Shown here piece by piece: positions 4,979 to 5,786 of a DNA stretch of 5,786 bases (position 1 is the stretch's first letter; each line of letters opens with the position of its first letter). A program made the translations under genes and the position numbers. This stretch comes from Candidatus Cloacimonadota bacterium (GTDB lineage: Bacteria; Cloacimonadota; Cloacimonadia; JGIOTU-2): positions 1-5,786 of the forward strand of contig JACNFI010000080.1 of assembly GCA_014384665.1 (NCBI GenBank), given 5' to 3'. Under the pieces are notes generated by a model. The model was not told the origin of the DNA and did not search any database. It saw only the letters and a list, made by a program, of their open reading frames with translations.

Positions 4979-5650
4979 TCAAGACAACTCCAGTACTTTT
5001 TTAACTAACTTCTCAATTCCTTTACTGATATAAGCAATGCTTGGACCCAACATATATGCAGGTGTAGTAACGATATTATTGTCTTCATCAACGACAATTT
5101 TATCTACTGGACAATTGATATGCTGTGCTCCGAGTTTTTCAATTATGTTCGCTGTTCCTTCATCATTACCGATAGTGATTTTTGGATGGTATTTTCCCAG
5201 AACTTTTGCTGCAATTACAGGTGAGATACACATAAAACCAAGTGGTTTTTTTCTTTTATGCAGTTCCAAAATCATTTTCTCTAAGAAAGGATTTACTGTT
5301 AAGTTTTCACCTTTTGTTGCAAAGTCACAAAGATTTTTTGCTACACCAAAACCACCGGGTATGATTAATGCATCTAATTCAGTTGGTGTAATATCTTTAA
5401 TATCTTTGACATCTCCTCGAGCTATACGAGCTGCTTCTACAAGCGTGTTTCGTGATTCAGCATGGACTGTTTCATTAGTGAGATGATGAACTACATTCAT
5501 TTGTTTTAAATCTGGTGCCATCATAATGATTTTAGCTGAAGCTTTGTCTAAATACAGTAATGTAAGCACTGCTTCATGTATTTCACTTCCATCCTGCCAA
5601 CCAGAACCGGCAAGAACTACTCCAATATTTTTATTGGTATAAGTTGCCAT
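4979..5650 (-). CDS. elbB: Isoprenoid biosynthesis glyoxalase ElbB (DJ-1/PfpI superfamily)
   Basis: A full-length 223-residue cytoplasmic protein that matches what I recall of E. coli ElbB (217 residues) along its whole length. Signature segments: DGSEIHEAVLTLL (20-32), ESRNTLVEAARIARG (65-79), ELDALIIPGGFGVAKNL (91-107), the nucleophile elbow GFMCISP with Cys141, and VDEDNNIVTTPAYML (187-201). Cys141 and probably Glu23 form the DJ-1-type active site. The E. coli protein has weak glyoxalase III activity, and its locus was linked to lycopene yield, hence the name; the true substrate is unclear. The Gly-Cys-Gly of the E. coli N-terminus is Gly-Ser-Gly here. ATG 5650 is chosen over an upstream in-frame ATG at 5707 because AGGAGG lies 5 nt before it and the family starts there. 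It appears to be transcribed alone. Confidence 0.95.
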   Translation of the reverse strand: MATYTNKNIGVVLAGSGWQDGSEIHEAVLTLLYLDKASAKIIMMAPDLKQMNVVHHLTNETVHAESRNTLVEAARIARGDVKDIKDITPTELDALIIPGGFGVAKNLCDFATKGENLTVNPFLEKMILELHKRKKPLGFMCISPVIAAKVLGKYHPKITIGNDEGTANIIEKLGAQHINCPVDKIVVDEDNNIVTTPAYMLGPSIAYISKGIEKLVKKVLELS

Positions 5651-5673
5651 TGTTCCTCCTAAATTGTAATTTA

Positions 5674-5702
5674 ATTTTATGCGTTCTGCAAAATATGGAA
5701 AA
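5674..5702 (-). promoter_or_regulatory. Tentative elbB promoter
   Basis: On the minus strand TAAAAT (plus 5674-5679; 5 of 6 to the -10 consensus) is placed to give a leader of about 17 nt before the ATG at 5650. The -35 opposite (TTTTCC, plus 5697-5702) is poor. A rival TACAAT (plus 5660-5665) lies too close to the Shine-Dalgarno. Confidence 0.25.
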
Positions 5703-5734
5703 TTCACCTACCTTGTAATTCCCACTTCTCTACT

Positions 5735-5760
5735 TGTCATTCCCACGAAAGTGGGAATCC
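5735..5760. repeat. Intergenic hairpin repeat, ATTCCCAC-GAAA-GTGGGAAT
   Basis: A perfect 8-bp stem (5739-5746 with 5751-5758) is closed by a GAAA tetraloop and flanked by GTC on one side and CC on the other. This kind of palindrome is widespread as a dispersed intergenic repeat in many bacterial genomes. A partial second copy of the left arm, TGTAATTCCCAC (5714-5724 region), lies about 20 nt away. It stands upstream of elbB and may be a mobile palindrome or a terminator for a gene to the right of the window. Confidence 0.65.
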
Positions 5761-5786
5761 ATTCCTTACAACCTGTCTTTTACTGC

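Noticed and set aside
5037..5486. Plus-strand frame of 149 codons
   Set aside because: It is the exact antisense of elbB, which is certain; long antisense frames are common opposite such genes.
5651..5707. N-terminal 19-residue extension of ElbB from the ATG at 5707
   Set aside because: The extension runs through the promoter and Shine-Dalgarno; AGGAGG and family alignment put the start at 5650.

Overview
This is an AT-rich bacterial window with clear Shine-Dalgarno sites (AGGAGG-type) and standard genetic code. The gene set and the many hairpin-forming intergenic repeats would suit an uncultured member of the FCB side of the tree (Bacteroidota, Cloacimonadota or Ignavibacteria-like), but nothing here fixes the phylum and that is only an impression.

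Layout, left to right. (1) Positions 2-832, minus strand: the N-terminal 277 residues of an APC-superfamily amino acid permease that runs off the left edge. (2) Positions 892-1055: an imperfect inverted repeat with the build of an integron attC site (outer R-like arms, unpaired spacer, inner L-like arms with one extra base). (3) Positions 1058-1890, minus strand: a GNAT acetyltransferase whose frame is broken by an 11-A homopolymer. It starts just after a second, weaker attC-like region (about 1921-2090). (4) Positions 2117-2620, minus strand: a tight two-gene operon of small DUF4160 and DUF2442 proteins, the sort of pair often seen in accessory DNA, with a plausible sigma-70 promoter. (5) Positions 2640-2991: a divergent intergenic region with a terminator-like set of hairpins and a promoter carrying a 7+7 inverted repeat. 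(6) Positions 2992-4137, plus strand: a secreted VCBS/FG-GAP-type protein. (7) Positions 4138-4978: about 840 bases with no conventional gene, only a 25-codon signal-peptide-like remnant and a dense cluster of hairpin repeats (4567-4887), possibly a small non-autonomous element. (8) Positions 4979-5650, minus strand: a full-length ElbB (DJ-1/PfpI superfamily). A repeat with an 8-bp stem and GAAA loop lies upstream of it.

The permease and elbB look like ordinary housekeeping genes that bracket an accessory stretch of about 900-4900. That stretch holds small, independently expressed genes separated by structured non-coding DNA. The most interesting reading is that the GNAT gene, and perhaps the DUF4160/DUF2442 pair, sit in degenerate mobile gene cassettes, but no integrase is in view and the second site is weak. 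No rRNA, tRNA, CRISPR array or transposase was found.
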